A stretch of DNA of 64,000 nucleotides, taken from contig OZ024823.1 of NCBI GenBank assembly GCA_964016985.1, positions 136,606,112-136,670,111 on the forward strand, in the 5' to 3' direction. The notes under the pieces are model-generated. The model was not told the DNA's origin. It made no database searches and worked only from the letters and a program-made list of their open reading frames with translations. Numbering within the stretch: the first letter of the stretch is position 1; each line of letters starts with the position of its first letter. This document shows positions 12,231 to 25,780 of the stretch, in pieces. Source of the DNA: Anodontia alba. Its lineage: Eukaryota; Mollusca; Bivalvia; Lucinida; Lucinidae. The translations under genes and the position numbers were made by a program.

Positions 12231-12466
12231 ATGTTATAAAACTTTTTTCATGCTCAACTCAGCTGAGCATGAAATTTTCTCTGCTAATAAATATGAAAAT
12301 GCCAACAATAGTTGGCATTTTCATATTTGTTAGCAGAGAAAGTTTCATGCTCAGCTATGTTTAGCAAGAAAGAGTTTGCAATTGTTCGTTATTTGATATT
12401 TATAAGCATGAAATTTTTCATGCTCAGCTGAGGAGCATGAAAAAAGTTTTATAATCTCGGGACCAG
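12231..12466. repeat. Foldback MITE built on TTCATGCTCAGCTGAG
   Basis: The terminal inverted repeat starts CCGATGTTATAAAACTTTTT at the left and is mirrored as AAAAAGTTTTATAATCTCGG at the right. A central hairpin pairs ATGAAAATGCCAAC with GTTGGCATTTTCAT. The palindrome TCATGCTCAGCTGAG repeats three times. Non-coding. Confidence 0.85.
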
Positions 12467-12706
12467 AAGTGTTTTATGTTATGTTTAAGACTTATTCGTC
12501 GGATTTTACTGACATATTGTTAAAATCCCTAAAAAAAAAGAAAAAAAGAAGGTTCATTTCTTATAATTCCAACGCGAGCAGTTTTATGCAGAAAGCGCGA
12601 GTAAACTTGTTTCAGTGAATTTATCCTCGACCCTTCACACTTTGCTAAATTAGTATACGCCTATTGAGTTGGAATTATAACACAATACAATACAACGCAA
12701 AATTGT

Positions 12707-12912
12707 CCGCAACGTGAGAAAACGTACCTTCTAACATGTTCGCCCAAAGAAGACTCAAATCAATCTGCGCATCCGCAGTCTGATCAATCTTTGTTGTTCG
12801 CATGAATAAACTCGCCGATCCAAAATGCGTACAGTGAAGTTACTGATTAGACTGCGCAATGTGCAGGCTGAACTAAATCTTCGCTGGGCGCACATGTGCA
12901 AAGGTACGTTTG
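12707..12912. repeat. MITE family B, copy 4
   Basis: Starts CCGCAACGTGAGAAAACG and ends GTGCAAAGGTACGTTTGC. Holds ATCAATCTGCGCATCCGCAG and GATTAGACTGCGCAATG modules. Confidence 0.75.
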
Positions 12913-13588
12913 CAGCCCTTATATAAGCTTACAACCGACAACATTCTCACATGTTCATAGCATTTGGCATTTGGAATCTGTACGTTTGATCAAGAGTACA
13001 TTTAAACTTGAACAAGCTTTTTCAGGCTTATTGCGACAAGCAATGGCCATAATGAAGTATACGCAACAGTTTCATCTAGAGCTGGACAAACGTGAAACTA
13101 ATTCTCCGAAAACTAACGGCAGTTGATCGGTTTATGACGGTAAAACTACAAAGGGCCGCTAATAAATGAAGTAGTAATTTATACAGAACCATTTGTTGTA
13201 TCAATACACTTACACGTAATTTGTTTCCCGCTAGGTAAGCCCTCTAAGTAATGTTTGATTAGGCCACACTTGACCGTTACAAATCTTCGATACTTTAATC
13301 TTCTCCGATCAAACAGTTATTATTATGCCACTATCTATTTCCTGTGGTGAAAAAATGGCCGTTATACTTTTACGGAAACGGTAATGAACAGCTGTTTTCC
13401 ATCGTCTGCGTCCCTGCTATAACTAAGAATTTGGTACTGACCAGTGACGTAAAGTCTTAGCACTCTTTGGGCAAACTTAGCAAACGTCAAACCGATGGTA
13501 TTGTTTGTTTCTTTTTTCAAGAAAGTAGGATAAGTTATTTCATGCAAATTGTCTGAGAGACTATCATACTATCAAAATTAGTATAACA

Positions 13589-13832
13589 GGGCCCAGTTGT
13601 TCAAAACTAACGGTGTCGTTAGTTAACGATTCGTTAAAATTTACATCGAGTGATACGCAAATATGCTGAAATTTTTTGCTGAAAAAATGTGAGTAGCTTT
13701 TGCAGTGCAAAAGCTACTCACATTTTTTCAGCAAAAACTATCAGAATATTGTGTATTGAATCAGCTAAAACAGTTAACGAAATGACCCTTAACGACGTCG
13801 TTAAGCTAACGACGCTTTGAACAACTGGGCCC
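13589..13832. repeat. Foldback MITE with GGGCCCAGTTGTTC termini
   Basis: Perfect 17-bp terminal inverted repeats (GGGCCCAGTTGTTCAAA). Just inside is a second inverted pair (GTCGTTAG/CTAACGAC), and the central perfect hairpin at 13676-13737 is built on GCTGAAAAAATGTGAGTAGC. A fragment of the same end occurs at 60525-60575. Confidence 0.9.
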
Positions 13833-14545
13833 AGATGTTCAGGAAGAGACACGGTCACAGAACATAGCCTATCAATAGCACCAACAGGAAGAGCAGAAAA
13901 GAAACAGTATTCAAGCCGTAAACCCATTTCTGTTAAATTGAGGAAACCTTTCAAAACGTCTGCTGAATGTTTTACTCAGTAGGTTAAGAGGTAAGTCGGA
14001 GGAAACCCATGAATGCCTTCTAAATTTGCACCCCACCCCAACCCGCGCCCTCCACCCCACGCGCATCTTTAGATGTAATCCGGAGATGACGGATGGACAG
14101 GCCTGACATCAATGAATACGGTATACACTCTTATTCATTTGAGTCATTTGTCCTTGGCATCTTTGTATAGGACACAAATACAAGAAGTAATTCTTTGTAA
14201 TTCTTCAATTACTAGTTTAGAATAAGAGGTCTTTAAAATAGACTGTGCACGGTCTCTTTGATTACTCTGTTTCAATATCCAATGATTCATTTGAATATAG
14301 TCATACCTTCAATATTTTTTCTGATATTCTTCTGTCGGTGGTACGAATAAAAGAGAAGATATTTAAACTCCTTAATTACTCGGCATAGAGTTATGCTTTT
14401 GCACTTTGCATTTCTTAACAAGTGCTCTCTACCAATACTCCAAATACGATTTATTTTATCTTCGTTCAATACTTTTAGATGCGCAGAGTATAAAGGACTG
14501 ACAGACGGACAGATGAAATAAATGTTCACATGCTAATAATAATAT

Positions 14546-14800
14546 CCGGAACGTAAGAAAATGTACCTTCTGACATGAGCGCCCAACAACGACTCAAATC
14601 AGCCTGTGCATACGAGCAGTCTGATCTGAGTCTTCGTTATCCGCATGAAGACATTTTGCATCCTTGGCTGTCCAAAATATGCCCAGTGAAGATTCTGATC
14701 AGACTGACGAAAAAAAACAAACAAACAAAAAACAACTTGTCAGATGGGATGTATGTTCGGTTAGATCTAAGCTTTCGCTGTTCGCATATACCCGGAAGAA
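14546..14800. repeat. MITE family B, copy 5
   Basis: Starts CCGGAACGTAAGAAAATGTACC; the internal modules AATCAGCCTGTGCATACG and GATTCTGATCAGACTG match the family. The 182-residue plus-strand frame at 14575-15123 begins inside this repeat and is not a gene. Confidence 0.7.
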
Positions 14801-15326
14801 CTGCCACGACGAGTCTCAGTTACAATCCAAGCGAGATTTCTTCGTATACAGACAGATTTGGACCATGGCATGTGTCTTTTAGCATATGCAAATGTGCATG
14901 TTCAAGCCACACTATATATCCGCACAGTTTAAGCAAGGTCTGTGCTGTCCGTGGTGAAATTCTTAGTATCAAATGGCTCTGTAAGCTAAATACCCAGCTA
15001 AGACAGTGCGGATATCAGGCCAATGTCCGCCAACGTCCCTGTCTGAAATGCCCTGACAGACTTTCGTTGGATGCTGTTCATGCATTATCGACTGGAGTCG
15101 CGTTTGGCCTAGACTGGAATTAGTTTATTGAATTACACGATGACTGCATAGATACTTAGTAACTAGAGAGTGGGACCAGTCTACGAGTTAACGCTTAGCC
15201 TCTGGTGGAGTGAGACTTAGCCTTTCATCTCTGAGTTTCTGAAAAGGAATCTACGGTCTCTGAATTTAGGCACATCTACTGTTTCAAATAGGGATGTCAG
15301 TAAAGTTTTTTTTCGAAAACGGAGTG

Positions 15327-15430
15327 GCAAACAGTGTAGACCCTGATGAGACGGCTCGTACAAACAGTTTAGATCAAGATGAGACGGCTCGTTACGAGCC
15401 GTCTCATCTGGATCTAAACTGTTTGCATAT
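15327..15430. repeat. Hairpin repeat sharing the GCAAACAG...GAGACGGCTC module
   Basis: One and a half copies of the module: GGCAAACAGTGTAGACC, then a perfect hairpin AGATGAGACGGCTCGT / ACGAGCCGTCTCATCT and the inverted AAACTGTTTGC. The same module lies inside the TTAA elements at 6793-7241. Confidence 0.8.
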
Positions 15431-15791
15431 GTATCTGTTTCGGTAGAAAAATGTTTACGTAATACTTGCAAAGAAACATCGTTACTGTTGCAAGTTTACT
15501 CAGTACTGGCTTAATTTTATAGTTCTTTCATATCACGTATCGTGCTTAAAGCGTATAAAATTTCGTTAATAATTTTCAAAGCACAAAAAGTGCTACTGAT
15601 CTTTCTGCAAATGACAGTAAATGAGGATTTAAAAACTACAGCCACATTTAAGTGTGATATTTTGTTTGAAATTTATAGTTTTAATACTTCCCATATCTGT
15701 ATCGAATTAACGCGGATGAATTACAACACATGTTCTAGTCATTCGATCAAAATCTAATCTAGATGTTATGCAATATTCTGGTCATAAATGT

Positions 15792-16089
15792 GGGGTGGTC
15801 GGGTGGTGCGAAGGTGTCATGTATCTTATGTCACCGGGGCGTCCAACTGATATTGGCTTACAGTTGGGCAAGGCCTGCTATCCTTGTAGCAGGTAAGGGT
15901 TGAGGGGGAATGTTTTTATTTCTTCTGTTTCTTCACTTTCATTCCTGTTCCTCTTTCTTCCCTGTTCCTCTCTTTCATCTCTTCGACTATCTCTTCTATC
16001 ACTCTTCTCCCTTTCTCTGGGAGACGACACAAAATGACCCACAAGGGTTGACGTGTCGTTAAACCCCAACACAATCAATCAATCAAAAT
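15792..16089 (+). mobile_element. Retroelement (SINE or truncated non-LTR) with 12-bp target duplication
   Basis: Identical GGTCATAAATGT flanks at 15780-15791 and 16090-16101 are a clear target-site duplication. The 3' end reads GTCGTTAAACCCCAAC followed by AATC repeats, a tail type I know from mollusc SINEs and their partner LINEs. No clear Pol III A and B boxes are seen, so a 5'-truncated LINE is as likely as a SINE. Confidence 0.75.
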
Positions 16090-16101
16090 GGTCATAAATG
16101 T

Positions 16102-16174
16102 TTTCTTATTGGTTTTTATTTGATTTTATATTTTGTGCTAGGTAAATTTACGTTAACGCGCACACACGCACACA

Positions 16175-16225
<51 letters not shown>

Positions 16226-16741
16226 TGTAAAATTTTACTTACAATGTTTCCATATAACAAATGGTCGACATTACCCCGTTGGGCTGACTGGGCCGTAAGC
16301 CCTCAAGACAAACAAACATATCATATTGGTCATAAATATTCAGGCAGGTGTGCATGAGCAAAGCGAAAGGCATTGTCATTACAACAGTTCGTTCTAGATA
16401 AATGGGCTTGCTTAAATTTTGGGATAAGCACGGCTAGGAAATGTAGTGTCCGTATTTTTAGGTCAATTATGATATATTACTTGTACCAGTTACGCATGCA
16501 GCCAGTTGTTCACGAACCATTAAACTTAAACGTTTATGTTGCCAATGCTTGAATACATTAGCACTGACGTTGTAAATGTGTTCTTTCACCATCAAATAGT
16601 TCATGATTTATGGAAAATGGTTTAAGATGATCCGAAACGGACATCATGACCGACAGTTTGACTAGATGCGATAAACCTCTGTACCAGTGATAAATTAGTA
16701 CAGTACGGAAGCACTTCATTGACGTACATTATAAATATGGC
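16102..16741. other. Left flank of the giant element
   Basis: A (GA)n microsatellite occupies about 16172-16226. A short tail-like fragment (GGGCCGTAAGCCCTC, then ACAAACAAACA) is at 16288-16317. No gene seen. Confidence 0.55.
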
Positions 16742-16752
16742 AATGGATGTAT
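16742..16752. other. 11-bp target-site duplication, left copy
   Basis: AATGGATGTAT, identical to 53253-53263, lying directly outside the two inverted arms. MULE elements typically create 8-11 bp duplications. Confidence 0.85.
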
Positions 16753-19700
16753 GTGCGTGAAGTTAGCTGCCAGTTGCCATTTGCCAGTTGCCAATTCAAT
16801 GTTGAACTGGCAACTGGCAGCCAACTTCACACTCTAGATGCCAATTCGGTTTGATTTTGGACTTTTATTGAATTGGCAACTGTCAACTGGCAGCTGGCTG
16901 CCAATTCGATTTTTATCAAGAACTTTGAATTGGCAACTGTCAACTGTCAGCCAGCTGCCAATTCGAAAGAGCTACCATAAGAGTAATATGAAATGAATTG
17001 GCAACTGGCAACTGGCAGCTGGCTGCCAATTCGATTTCTATCAAGAACGTTGAATTGGCAACTGTCAACTGTCAGCCAGCTGCAAATTCGATGAATCTAT
17101 CATAAGGGCTATAAGAAATGAATTGGCAACTGTCAACTGGCAGCTGGCTGCCAATTCAATTTCCATCAAGAACTTTGAATTGGCAACTGTCAGCCAGATG
17201 CCATTTCGATGAAGCTATCATAAGGTGTATATGAAATGAATTGGCAACTGTCAACTGGCAGCTGGGTGCCAATTCAATTTCTATCAAGAACTTTGAATTG
17301 GCAACTGTCAACTGTCAGCCAGCTGCCAATTCGAAAGAGCTACCATAAGAGGTATATGAAATGAATTGGCAACTGGCAACTGGCAGCTGGCTGCCAATTC
17401 GATTTCTATCAAGAACTTTGAATTGGCAACTGTCAACTGTCAGCCAGCTGCCAATTCGATGAATCTATCATAAGGGCTATATGAAATGAATTTGCAACTG
17501 TCAACTGGCAGCTGGCTGCCAATTCGATTTCTATCAAGAACTTTGAATTGGCAACTGTCAGCCAGATGCCATTTCGATGAAGCTATCATAAGGTATATAT
17601 GAAATGAATTGGCAACTGTCAACTTGCAGCTGGCTGCCAATTCGATTTCTATCAAGAACTTTGAATTGGCAACTTTCAACTGTCAGCCAGCTGCCAATTC
17701 GATAGAGCTTTAATAAGAAATATATGAAATGAATTGGCAACTGTCAACTGGCAGCTGGCTGCCAATTCGATTTCTATCAAGAACTTTGAATTGGCAACTG
17801 TCAACTGTCAGCCAGCTGCCAATTCGAAAGAGCTACCATAAGAGGTATATGAAATGAATTGGCAACTGGCAACTGGCAGCTGGCTGCCAATTCGATTTCT
17901 ATCAAGAACGTCGAATTGGCAACTGTCAACTGTCAGCCTGCTGCCAATTCGATGAATCTATCATAAGGGCTATAAGAAATGAATTGGCAACTGTCAACTG
18001 GCAGCTGGCTGGCAATTCAATTTCTATCAAGAACTTTGAATTGGCAACTGTCAGCCAGATGCCATTTCGATGAAGCTATCATAAGGTGTATATGAAATGA
18101 ATTGGCAACTGTCAACTGGCAGCTGGCTGCCAATTCGATTTCTATCAAGAACTTTGAATTGGCAACTGTCAACTGTAAGCCAGCTGCCAATTCGAAAGAG
18201 CTACCATAAGAGATATATGAAATGAATTGGCAACTGGCAACTGGCAGCTGGCTGCGAATTCGATTTCTATCAAGAACTTTGAATTGGCAACTGTCAACTG
18301 TCAGCCAGCTGCCAATTCGAAAGAGCTACCATAAGAGGTATATGAAATGAATTGGCAACTGGCAACTGGCAGCTGGCTGCCAATTCGATTTCTATCAAGA
18401 ACTTTGAATTGGCAACTGTCAACTGTCAGCCAGCTGCCAATTCGATGAATCTATCATAAGGGCTATATGAAATGAATTTGCAACTGTCAACTGGCAGCTG
18501 GCTGCCAATTCGATTTCTATCAAGAACTTTGAATTGGCAACTGTCAGCCAGATGCCATTTCGATGAAGCTATCATAAGGTATATATGATATGAATTGGCA
18601 ACTGTCAACTGGCAGCTGGCTGCCAATTCGATTTCTATCAAGAACTTTGAATTGGCAACTTTCAACTGTCAGTCAGCTGCCAATTCGATAGAGCTTTAAT
18701 AAGAAATATATGAAATAAATTGGCAACTGTCAACTGGCAGCTGGCAGCCAATTCGATTTCTATCAAGAACTTTGAATTGGCAACTGTCAACTGTCAGCCA
18801 GCTGCCAATTCGAAAGAGCTACCATAAGAGGTATATGAAATGAATTGGCAACTGGCAACTGGCAGCTGGCTGCCAATTCGATTTCTATCAAGAACTTTGA
18901 ATTATCAACTGTCAACTGTCAGCCAGCTGCCAATTCGATGAACCTATCATAAGGGCTATATGAAATGAATTTGCAACTGTCAACTGGCAGCTGGCTGCCA
19001 ATTCGATTTCTATCAAGAACTTTGAATTGGCAACTGTCAACTGTCAGCCAGCTACCAATTCGATAGAGCTTTAATAAGAAATATATGAAATGAATTGGCA
19101 ACTGTCAACTGGCAGCTGGCTGCCAATTCGATTTCTATCAAGAACGTCGAATTGGCAACTGTCAACTGTCAGCCTGCTGCCAATTCGATGAATCTATCAT
19201 AAGGGCTATAAGAAATGAATTGGCAACTGTCAACTGGCAGCTGGCTGGCAATTCAATTCCTATCAATAACTTTGAATTGGCAACTGTCAGCCAGATGCCA
19301 TTTCGATGAAGCTATCATAAGGTGTATATGAAATGAATTGGCAACTGTCAACTGGCAGCTGACTGCCAATTCGATTTCTATCAAGAACTTTGAATTGGCA
19401 ACTGTCAACTGTAAGCCAGCTGCCAATTCGAAAGAGCTACCATAAGAGATATATGAAATGAATTGGCAACTGGCAACTGGCAGCTGGCTGCCAATTCGAT
19501 TTCTATCAAGAACTTTGAATTGGCAACTGTCAACTGTCAGCCAGCTGCCAATTCGATGAATCTATCATAAGGGCTATATGAAATGAATTTGCAACTGTCA
19601 ACTGGCAGCTGGCTGCCAATTCGATTTCTATCAAGAACTTTGAATTGGCAACTGTCAGCCAGATGCCATTTCGATGAAGCTATCATAAGGTATATATGAA

Positions 19701-22700
19701 ATGAATTGGCAACTGTCAACTGGCAGCTGGCTGCCAATTCGATTTCTATCAAGAACTTTGAATTGGCAACTTTCAACTGTCAGCCAGCTGCCAATTCGAT
19801 AGAGCTTTAATAAGAAATATATGAAATGAATTGGCAACTGTCAACTGGCAGCTGGCTGCCAATTCGATGAATCTATCATAAGGGCTATAAGAAATGAATT
19901 GGCAACTGTCAACTGGCAGCTGGCTGGCAATTCAATTTCTATCAAGAACTTTGAATTGGCAACTGTCAGCCAGATGCCATTTCGATGAAGCTATCATAAG
20001 GTGTATATGAAATGAATTGGCAACTGTCAACTGGCAGCTGGCTGCCAATTCGATTTCTATCAAGAACTTTGAATTGGCAACTGTCAACTGTAAGCCAGCT
20101 GCCAATTCGAAAGAGCTACCATAAGAGATATATGAAATGAATTGGCAACTGGCAACTGGCAGCTGGCTGCCAATTCGATTTCTATCAAGAACTTTGAATA
20201 GGCAACTGTCAACTGTCAGCCAGCTGCCAATTCGATGAATCTATCATAAGGGCTATATGAAATGAATTTGCAACTGTCAACTGGCAGCTGGCTGCCAATT
20301 CGATTTCTATCAAGAACTTTGAATTGGCAACTGTCAGCCAGATGCCATTTCGATGAAGCTATCATAAGGTATATATGAAATGAATTGGCAACTGTCAACT
20401 GGCAGCTGGCTGCCAATTCGATTTCTATCAAGAACTTTGAATTGGCAACTGTCAACTGTCAGCCAGCTGCCAATTCGAAAGAGCTACCATAAGAGGTATA
20501 TGAAATGAATTGGCAACTGGCAACTGGCAGCTGGCTGCCAATTCGATTTCTATCAAGAACTTTGAATTGTCAACTGTCAACTGTCAGCCAGCTGCCAATT
20601 CGATGAACCTATCATAAGGGCTATATGAAACTGTCAGCCAGATGCCATTTCGATGAAGCTATCATAAGGTATGTATGAAATGAATTGACAACTGTCAACT
20701 TCGATGAACCTATCATAAGGGCTATATGAAACTGTCAGCCAGATGCCATTTCGATGAAGCTATCATAAGGTATGTATGAAATGAATTGACAACTGTCAAC
20801 TGGCAGCTGGCTGCCAATTCGATTTCTATCAAGAACTTTGAATTGGCAACTTTCAACTGTCAGCCAGCTGCCAATTCGATAGAGCTTTAATAAGAAATAT
20901 ATGAAATGAATTGGCAACTGTCAACTGGCAGCTGGCTGCCAATTCGATGAATCTATCATAAGGGCTATAAGAAATGAATTGGCAACTGTCAACTGGCAGC
21001 TGGCTGGCAATTCAATTTCTATCAAGAACTTTGAAATGAATTGGCAACTGTCAACTGGCAGCTGGCTGCCAATTCGATTTCTATCAAGAACTTTGAATTG
21101 GCAACTGTCAACTGTAAGCCAGCTGCCAATTCGAAAGAGCTACCATAAGAGATATATGAAATGAATTGGCAACTGGCAAATGTCAGCCAGCTGCCAATTC
21201 GAAAGAGCTACCATAAGAGGTATATGAAATGAATTGGCAACTGGCAACTGGCAGCTGGCTGCCAATTCGATTTCTATCAAGAACTTTGAATTGGCAACTG
21301 TCAACTGTCAGCCAGCTGCCAATTCGATGAATCTATCATAAGGGCTATATGAAATGATTTGGCAACTGTCAACTGGCAGCTGGCTGCCAATTCAATTTCT
21401 ATCAAGAACTTTGAATTGGCAACTGTCAGCCAGATGCCATTTCGATGAAGCTATCATAAGGTATATATGAAATGAATTGGCAACTGTCAACTGGCAGCTG
21501 GCTGCCAATTCGATTTCTATCAAGAACTTTGAATTGGCAACTTTCAACTGTCAGCCAGCTGCCAATTCGATAGAGCTTTAATAAGAAATATATGAAATGA
21601 ATTGGCAACTGTCAACTGGCAGCTGGCTGCCAATTCGATTTCTATCAAGAACGTTGAATTGGCAACTGTCAACTGTCAGCCTGCTGCCAATTCGATGAAT
21701 CTATCATAAGGGCTATATGAAATGAATTGGCAACTGTCAACTGGCAGCTGGCTGCCAATTCAATTTCTATCAAAAACTTTGAATTGGCAACTGTCAGCCA
21801 GATGCAATTTCGATGAAGCTATCATAAGGTTTATATGAAATGAATTGGCAACTGTCAACTGGCAGCTGGCTGCCAATTCGATTTCGGGCCAGAACTTTGA
21901 ATTGGCAACTGCGAACTATCAGTCAGATGCCATTTCGATGAAGCTATCATAAGGTATATATGAAATGAATTGGCAACTGTCAACTGGCAGCTAGCTGCCA
22001 ATTCGATTTCTATCAAGAACTTTGAATTGGCAACTGTCAACTGTCAGCCAGCTGCCAATTCGATAGAGCTACCATAAGAGATATATGAAATGAATTGGCA
22101 ACTGTCAACTGGCAGCTGGCTGCCAATTCGATTTATATAAAGAACTTTGAATTGGCAACTGTCAACTGTCAGCCAGCTGCCAATTCGATAAAGCTACCAT
22201 AAGAGATATATGAAATGAATTGGCAACTGTCAACTGGCAGCTGGCTGCCAATTCGAATTCAGTCCAGAACTTTGAATTGGCAACTGTCAACCGGAAGCCA
22301 GCTGCCAATTCCATGAAGATATCATAAGGTATATACGAAATGAATTGGCAACTGTCAACTGGCAGCCAGCTGCCAATTCGATAAAGCTACCATAAGAGAT
22401 ATCTGAAATGAATTGGCAACTGTCAACTGGCAGCTGGCTGCCAATTCGAATTCAGTCCAGAACTTTGAATTGGCAACTGTCAACCGGAAGCCAGCTGCCA
22501 ATTCTATGAAGCTATCATAAGGTATATATGAAATGAATTGGCAACTGTCAACTGGCAGCTGGCTGCCAATTCGATTTCTATCGAGAACTTTGAATTGGCA
22601 ACTGTCAACTGTCAGCCAGCTGCCAATGCGATAGAGCTACCATAAGAGATATATGACATGAATTGGCAACTGTCAACTGGCAGCTGGCTGCCAATTGGAA

Positions 22701-23412
22701 ATCAGTCCAGAACTTTGAATTTATAACTGTCAACCGGAAGCCAGCTGCCAATTCGATGAAGCTATCATAAGGTATATATGAAATGAATTGGCAACTGTCA
22801 ACTGGCAGCTGGCTGCCAATTCGATTTCTATCAAGAACTTTGAATTGGCAACTGTCAACTGTCAGCCAGCTGCCAATTCGATAAAGCTACCATAAGAGAT
22901 ATATGACATGAATTGGCAACTGTCAACTGGCAGCTGGCTGCCAATTCGAAATCAGTCCAGAACTTTGAATTGGTAACTGTCAACCGGAAGCCAGCTGCCA
23001 ATTCCATGAAGCTATCATAAGGTATATATGAAATGAATTGGCAACTGTCAACTGGCAGCTGGCTGCCAATTCGATTTCTATAAAGAACTTTGAATTGGCA
23101 ACTGTCAACTGTCAGCCAGCTGCCAATTCATATAAGACATATATGAAATGAATTGGCAACTGTCAACTGGCAGCTGGCTGCCAATTCGAATTCAGTCCAG
23201 AACTTTGAATTGGCAACTGTCAACCGGAAGCCAGCTGCCAATTCCATGAAGCTTTCATAAGGTATATATGAAATGAATTGGCAACTGTCAACTGTCAGTC
23301 AGATGCCAATTCGATGAAGCTATCATAAGTTATATATGAAATGAATTGGCAACTGTCAACTGACAGCTGGCTGCCAATTCGATTTCGGTCCAGAACTTTG
23401 AATTGGCAACTG
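16753..23412. repeat. Left inverted arm: about 125-bp tandem array
   Basis: The tip (16755-16835) is itself a hairpin: GAAGTTAGCTGCCAGTTGCC is mirrored by GGCAACTGGCAGCCAACTTC. A unique cap with GGTTTGATTTTGGAC follows, then roughly 50 units. A typical unit reads GAATTGGCAACTG, GGCAGCTGGCTGCCAATTCG, a TATCAAGAACTTTG spacer, GTCAGCCAGCTGCC and ACCATAAGAGGTATATG. Some units lack about 10 bp. Spacer variants (AAGAGCTACC, AATCTATC, AAGCTATC, GAGCTTTAA) alternate in larger blocks. Irregular duplications occur near 20630-20800. Short frames here (60-79 codons) are repeat artefacts. Confidence 0.95.
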
Positions 23413-25600
23413 AGGCTGGCTTAATAATAATTTTTAGACGCATTCAGGAATGTTTGTATTAAATGTCAAGTCATGACTGATATATATCTGAAATGAATCA
23501 TAACTTATATCAACGATAAAATGAATCAACAACAAAGTCGTCAGTACTTAATTTCCATTTTTATTTATTTCCACAAATTTTAATGTTATGAAACATAAAT
23601 TTTGCTCTTATTCCGACTAACGGTCTGTTCCATAGGCCTATACTCACAGTTATCAGGTCTGTACAAGAACTGAGGACGCCACGCTTTACATGATATATTA
23701 TTTGTAACTGAAAAAAGTTTGGTGGGGGACTAAAATGCGAAATGTTACACATAATTATGAACGCTCTTAAAAATCTCCTAAGCCGTTAGTCCTATAATGT
23801 CTGTAACTTATGTCAACTTACTTGATCTAAAATTGCAATGCAATATCACAACATTAAGAGAGCGTTCTATAACAATCACTGAGGATGATAAAGACCCCCG
23901 CTACAAATTTGAAATGGACACAAAACAGCGTTGTCCATGTAGAGGGCAGAGATATTTTGTTTGAGTGAAAGGACTCTAAGCTCTGCAACGTGTTCGTGAA
24001 AATAGAATTAACAGTATTAATAGAATCTACATCATTAACAGCGCACTGAACTATTCACACTGATTAATACTAGAATAAGTGTAATAAGAAAACCTCTTAG
24101 TCTGTTTCAGTGCATGAGCAGTATGATAATAAGTTAAACAGGATTTTCGAAGAAAAAGAAATACATTTTGTATTGATGGATACAGCAGAACTATTAAACA
24201 GTTAGCTATCAACATTATGACTCTGGAGACATGTCCGAAGTTTCAATCAAAAAACTTACTTTAGGCCCTTACAGTAACGATGTTGAATGCGAACCTTTAA
24301 GACATATTTTCTTACACAACAATAATTATTTTAATTGTTAATAACTATTTTAACGTTTTGGAAATAAACTTTTAAAAGTTGTCTTTTCATTAAACCCAAA
24401 GAGATGGTTCTCCAGTGACTGAGCACATAACAAAATCAACATTGAGTTCAGTGTTGGCACTAGAGACTTCGATTATGATGGGGAGGTATATTATATCCAC
24501 GAGGGGAGGATTTACTTAATGGGAAAAATCAGACTGAAGAATTGTTATTAACGAAATCTAAAGTTTGAATCATTTGTACCACGAGAACTGGTTGATAATG
24601 TTGCATAAACAGCTTGTCAAAACATAGATTAAATAATCAAACTAATAATGTTTTAAAAACGGGTTGTCGTTATTTTAACAACTGAATAAGGCAACACAGG
24701 CTCCATAAGACTACGAGATAAAAGCAGTTTAAACAAGAGCTGTCACTAAAGGCGTACCCGACTATTCCCAGTGCTGGATATGTAACAAAATGTACACATT
24801 TTACTCTAAGCAGTATGATACCTCATAACTTAAGGTAGAAGTCAAAGTTCAATTCAATATGCAACAAGAGATCCCAGATAGGGCTTGGTGTCCACCATCG
24901 AATGAGCTTTTTTAATGACATAATTTGTTTACTCTGGTTCATATAGCCAGTATCCTACTTCATTGTGGCTAAGTTCAATTACAATCCACTGGTTAGTTTC
25001 AGAGGAGATGCGTCCACAATCACTGTGATATAAACCTTTGACCTAGTGACTTAATCTCAGTTAGGAATAACTAAACCTCCGAAGGATCATTGTGGCCAAG
25101 TTTGGTCAATATCCACTTAGAAGTTTCAGAGATGACGCAGTAACAAAATTTTCAATTACAGATGGACGGACGTACTCGAGACTCGGTATTTCTGCAGCAT
25201 TGTTCTTTCTTTTGCCTGTGTGCATCCAAAAAGTAGATTTTGCACTCCACAAGTTATAAATGCAGCCCACAACTACTGACTGCATGAAGTGCATAAGTAT
25301 GCCCCGGACCATGGACGACAATCTATTTGACTATCCCACCATCTGGTAGATTGTGGGCTAAAAACTAGATACATGTAATTCTGTCTATCACCAAAAATAT
25401 TTATTCTAACACATCGCGTGACATCCGCAACGTAAACGTTTAGGAAATCAACTACACGTATACTTGAATCTACTATATTGAGCCTTAACAATTTCTTTCC
25501 TGAGAATTAACCCTCGCTACATGTATTTTTAAATCATGTGTGCAGAGTAATGACATCACGCGTCAACTAGTGCACCGCTATGAGGCAACAAATAGTTCGC
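23413..25600. other. Interior of the element downstream of the gene
   Basis: No gene recognised. 24733-25160 carries a degraded copy of the dispersed repeat that starts ACAAGAGCTGTCAC and has GGACGGACG near its end, the same family as 32691-33585. The remainder is AT-rich and unstructured. Confidence 0.55.
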
Positions 25601-25605
25601 TTAGT

Positions 25606-25727
25606 TTATTGCAATAAATAAAACCGCTTGTGCATTTTGAATCAAAATAACAAACGTTTTTCTGTACATTATCATGAATTCAAGTACAGACACATGCAAG
25701 GTCTCCAGTGAAATACGATAGTTTATT
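25606..25727 (-). terminator. Candidate polyadenylation signals of the transposase gene
   Basis: On the minus strand AATAAA occurs at 25727-25722, about 55 nt after the TAG stop at 25783-25781, and again at 25611-25606. Position and orientation fit 3'-end formation for the gene; which is used cannot be told. Confidence 0.5.
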
Positions 25728-25780
25728 GGCGACGTGGCCGTTCTTGATAGCCAAGCACATTATCCAAAGTTTTCGAGTGA

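Noticed and set aside
14575..15123. 182-codon plus-strand frame
   Set aside because: The first third is a family B MITE and the remainder has no recognisable domain or splice context.
17440..22040. Series of minus-strand frames of 60-79 codons with near-identical sequence (and their plus-strand mirror at 48150-52431), possible small-protein family
   Set aside because: They are translations of the arm repeat unit; each starts and stops at the same repeat positions and has no promoter or codon signature.
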